From assembly GCF_026151205.1 (NCBI RefSeq), contig NW_026971918.1, positions 1 through 18,897 on the forward strand: DNA of 18,897 bases. The letters run 5' to 3'. The notes under the pieces are model-generated. The model ran no database searches, was not told the origin of the DNA, and saw nothing but the letters and a program-made list of their open reading frames with translations. A program made the translations under genes and the position numbers. Every line of letters starts with the position of its first letter. The first letter of the stretch is position 1. Positions 15,301 to 18,897 of the stretch are shown in pieces. The stretch is from Bolinopsis microptera (taxonomy: Eukaryota; Ctenophora; Tentaculata; Lobata; Bolinopsidae).

Positions 15301-18300
15301 TGGCCGGCAGCTTGCAGCTTGGCCACCGTTTTTGAAACAGGGGGGGGTAGGCGGGGCCCACACGTTTTCCCTCATAACCATTTTCCGATCACAACACCCT
15401 GTACACCTGGGAGGGGAGGAGGACCAAGGGTTTTTCCAGTAATTTTTGTCTTGGATAGGGTCCAAACTATTGAATCGTATGTTCGGAAAACCGCTTATTT
15501 TAAAACTCTAAATCACTTTTTTTTACGGGGGGGGACCAATTGTTTTAAAATAATTTCCAATCGAGTTTCCAAAAATCTCGGAAAGTTGGAAAAAATAATT
15601 GTTAAAATTCGAACGTTTTCGAATAACGGTAAGGTAGTTGGTTGGGGGCCCATTTTATTTTTTCTAAAGCTTTGGGGACTTAAAAATGGGTTTTTCTCCG
15701 TTTTAAAAAATATTGAGCATAAATTTTGTTTCTGGCTTCTCATTAAACGTTCCCACAGGGTTATTATAAATAGGATTAACCCAACCCAACTCAAAAACAG
15801 TGTGACACCATCCAAAAACAGTTCGAGACTGGAAATATTTGTTTCAAAACACTAATATTTACTCAGGAAAAAAAAGTACACTAAAACCCCCATCCCTTGG
15901 ATTTTCCCGGTTTCCCATGCTTGCCAACAAATCCTGGGAATCCAACATACGTTTTTTACAATAATGGGGGGCCATTGACACAGCCAAAAGGGAAGTCTAC
16001 GGATTTTGCTTGCATTTTGGGGGCCGTTAGGTGAACAGCAGAGAAGGGAGCAAAAAGGTTTCCCACGGTTTTTACTAGGTATTCACCCGAATGTTATTAC
16101 AGAAACACCTGAAAAAACAACGGATTTGGGTAAATTTTTAAATTGTCGTTAAGAGGAATACATTCAAGCGCCTTGGATTTTTCATAATTTTACAAGCAAA
16201 GCAGATTGATAATTTCATTTTATAAAAAAACTAGGGCCCTTAAATAAACACCTGGAAAGCTTTCTCATTTTTCTTTTCACCGGTAAAATCCCAAGGTTGG
16301 GGACTCGCTGAGCGGGGTTGTTTTGGCATGGGGGGGGGCATTTTCAATTCCACTTCAAGGGCCTAAAAGATTCTGAGGAGGTTGATCTATAGTAAGGGGG
16401 GGACACTCGTGGTCCAACACTCGTTATCGTTTTTCAGTCCCTCGGGCATTAGAGCAAGGGGAGGGGGACCACCGTCCTTGAGCACCGCGTTACACCTGTC
16501 GGAGGAGGAAAGAACCAAACCCAAGTTTAACTTAAAAAGCAATTAGTGAACTTTAAGGGGTGTAATTAGAAAAAAAGTATATAAAATCATAGGTTTTATG
16601 AAACAAAATTATAAACTCTATAATCCCCCCCGTGGCGCCCCCCCCGCGCAGAGACCCCCGACCCACCTACACTGTCACACCTACGACCCACAGAGACCAC
16701 CACGACACGGGACCCATCGCTCCTCCACGTCGGGCGTCCCTGTCCCCCCCCACTACAGAGCCACCCCCCCCCCCCCGCAGACCCCCCCCCTGATACATTG
16801 AACCAGACTCAGTAGCACTCCCCCCACTCTCCCGCTCCGCCCCAACTCTTCCAGAGAGTATACCCCGACCATAGAGACACCGTACACGCCGCGTATCCAT
16901 TTGGGAGGTTGGGAACATTGCTCCCCAAACTCCATAGCTCTTACAAACCCTACAGGGCGTCGGCTTTCACTCTTAGGCTTTTTATTAACTTTGATTTAAA
17001 ATGTTAAGCGCTTTTCAACTTTTTAAATATTCCTTACGATTATCTTACATTATCCCTAAATAATAATTAACATTTTTGTATTGTTTTTTTACAAAGGGGG
17101 TTGACGCTACCGTCGAGCGTTTAAAAAGACGGGGATACAAACGGCCAGGACGGCGGGGGGGGACAATTTGAAAAAACACCCACCCACCCACCCCCCTTGG
17201 AACTTGGCTAATTCCTGCTCTCAGGCTTAGACATTGAACCATAACTTTGATTAAGTATTAATTACCCAATCAGATACGCAAAAATTACAAAACCAATGTA
17301 AACGGGGCAGTTATCCCACCCCCTACTTTTCCCAGGGGTGGCCAAAGACTTCCCCCACCAAAACCTTTCAGCGAAATACGTTTCAATTTCATCGACACTT
17401 TGGTTGAAAGGAGGAATTTAAAAAATTATGCTTTGGCTACCCAGATTGCCCCATAATGTGATCCGAGGTGGTTATGTCCTTTAACAAAATCCATTGGGGG
17501 ATCAGTGGCCTTGACCGAAGGGGCATTAAGATTTTGCGTGAAAACTGTTTTGGCCTTTTCCCACCAATTGTTTTAACCCTTCCACGGAAAAAACCCCTTT
17601 GGGGAAATTCTGTTTAATTTCTCTCTGAAAAAAGGGGAACCCCCATTTTTTTTTGAATCAAAAAAGTCCCCCAAAACGTATAAAAAATTTTTTTTAAAAG
17701 GGGGTTAAAAAAATGTGGGTTTGGGGGCACGGGGGTTTCGAGATTTTTTTGGGAGAGTGATAAGGGGCCCCGAAGAAAAAACTTTTTTTAAAATTTTGAG
17801 CATGACAAGAGGAAAAGTTTTTATAAAAAATGAGGAAGTTGACAAAGTTTTAAAAACCCTTCCTATCCTCAAGCTTCTACTCCTCGAGCTTTCATGTTTT
17901 TAAAACAAACTACTCACAAAATGCCCCGGGGGCCAAAATACGGATTGGAAAATTTTCAGCTGAAATTCCAGAAAAAATTAAAAGCCCTTTCTAACCCAAC
18001 CAAGTAAAAAAGTGGGGAAATTTTTTTAAAAAAAAAAAAAAAAGGGGGGGAATAAAAAAAGATTTGGCAGGGTGTCTTTTAGGGGCTTCCCCCCCCCTCC
18101 AAGCACAAAAAAAAAACCCCGTAAATCTGCCCCCCCCCATCCCCTGGGGGGATTTAGGGGGGGGACAAAATGCTCTCCTGGTTTTTTTGAAGTTGGAATT
18201 GAGGACAGAGGGGGGGTTTGGTGGGCGGGGGCCCCATGGTGGGGGGGCCCCCGGGGCCCCCCTAGGTTGGTGGGGAAACCCGGAAAAAAAAAACCTTTTA

Positions 18301-18897
18301 AATTTGTTTGGGGGTCGTTGGGGCTCCTGGGGGGGGGGGAAAAAGGTTTAAAATTTTAAAAAAAAAACCCGGGGTGTTTTTTCCCTGTTTTTCCCCCCGG
18401 GGGCCCCCGTTTTTTTTCAGCCGTTTTTAATTGCACGTTTGGCACTTAAATTTTTCATTTTTTTCCCTTTTCGGCCGTTTTTTTAATTGCCCCCCGTGCA
18501 TTTAAATTTTAAAACCCACAAAATCCCCCCCAAGAGGGGGGGGCCTTCATTATACCCCCTGGGAAAATTTTTTCCCCGCCCCTTGGTTTTGGCGTTTGGT
18601 GGGAAAAAAATGTTTTACGGGCCCCCCATCAAAAAAAGTGAAAGACGGTTACCGTTTGAAAAATTTTTAAAATTTTTTCTGGAGACAACCGTCGGAAAGC
18701 TTGGGGGGGGATTTGGGGGTTTTGCCCTTTTAACATTTTTACGCCACTTCGTTTTTTTTTTGGTGGCCCCTTTTCCAAGTAAAAGGGGGTTTACCCGGGG
18801 TGGGGGGGTTCTATGGGGGTTCTTTTGAGGGTGTGGGGGAGGGTTGAAAATTTGGTAACAGAATTCGAAATCCGGGGGGGTTTTGCAAAAATTTTAA
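12371..18897. other. Probable low-quality sequence; no genes called
   Basis: From about 12370 the text changes to densely packed homopolymer runs of all four bases, often block next to block (GGGCCCCC, TTTTTAAAAAA). It is extreme at 13900-14850, 15200-15400 and from 17580 to the end. This is the look of stretched calls in poor read tails rather than of a genome. Long open frames here (for example 15205-15855 and 18487-18828) consist of G, P, F and K runs with no domain. Short passages, such as 14500-14570 and 15720-15850, look more normal and may be genuine. Nothing else was supported. Confidence 0.8.
16620..16860. repeat. C-rich low-complexity tract
   Basis: About 240 bases with C runs up to about 14, repeated CAGAGACC/CACACC-like words and few A/T runs. 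It differs from the neighbouring noise in lacking T and A homopolymers. It may be a real C-rich repeat or a block of bad calls from one read. Confidence 0.4.

Noticed and set aside
15205-15855. 216-codon plus-strand frame
   Set aside because: Largely G, F, P and K runs from homopolymers; no domain and overlapping open frames on both strands.
16598-16935. Proline-rich plus frame and glycine-rich minus frames
   Set aside because: Translations of C-run low-complexity sequence, not protein families.
18064-18828. Several 95-113 codon frames
   Set aside because: In the worst homopolymer section; frames are artefacts of G and C runs.
1-18897. CRISPR array, phage or bacterial defence island
   Set aside because: No regularly spaced repeats and no bacterial gene organisation; all recognised genes are animal transposon or exon-like.

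Overview
The window looks like nuclear DNA of an invertebrate animal, probably a marine or other repeat-rich lineage; I cannot name the species. The reasons are a 5'-truncated RTE-like LINE with target-site duplications, two hAT-type MITEs, a tRNA-derived SINE, a Mutator-like (MULE) transposase fragment, GT-AG intron boundaries and AT-rich intergenic DNA. No bacterial operon, CRISPR array, rRNA or intact tRNA gene was seen.

Positions 1-1431 hold a decayed minus-strand LINE ORF1-like gene (coiled coil plus RNA-binding-like domain), with a complete 282-bp hAT MITE inserted in its coding frame. Positions 1700-3510 carry plausible exons of a small zinc-module (ZAD-like, CxxC...CxxC) gene. Its introns contain a second complete hAT MITE (200 bp) and a tRNA-derived SINE. 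Positions 3558-4770 are a MULE-like element with 23-bp terminal inverted repeats, extra copies of the same terminal motif near both ends, and a transposase C-terminal fragment. Positions 4809-5677 are a multi-stop pseudogene of a CFICQ/YHKTC-type cysteine protein, followed at 5951-6211 by an open frame with no methionine in it.

Positions 6255-9120 (minus) are the LINE: endonuclease plus reverse transcriptase, 5'-truncated, with one frameshift, an altered catalytic YADD box, an (ATGT)n tail and a 12-bp target duplication. Positions 9133-12370 are AT-rich intergenic DNA. They contain a family of very small (67-78 bp) TTACCTGG-ended elements with 8-9 bp target duplications, a hairpin with a tandem duplication beside it, and a possible terminal exon with a polyadenylation signal.

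From about 12370 to the end the character changes abruptly: adjacent homopolymer runs of all four bases pack the sequence and worsen toward 18897. This looks like low-quality base calling rather than biology, so I do not call genes there.

The elements form a nested record of transposition rather than a cooperating gene system. I found no convincing new defence or biosynthetic system. The most distinctive items are the tiny TTACCTGG-ended element family, the MULE with reiterated terminal motifs, and the palindromic 5' junction of the LINE.
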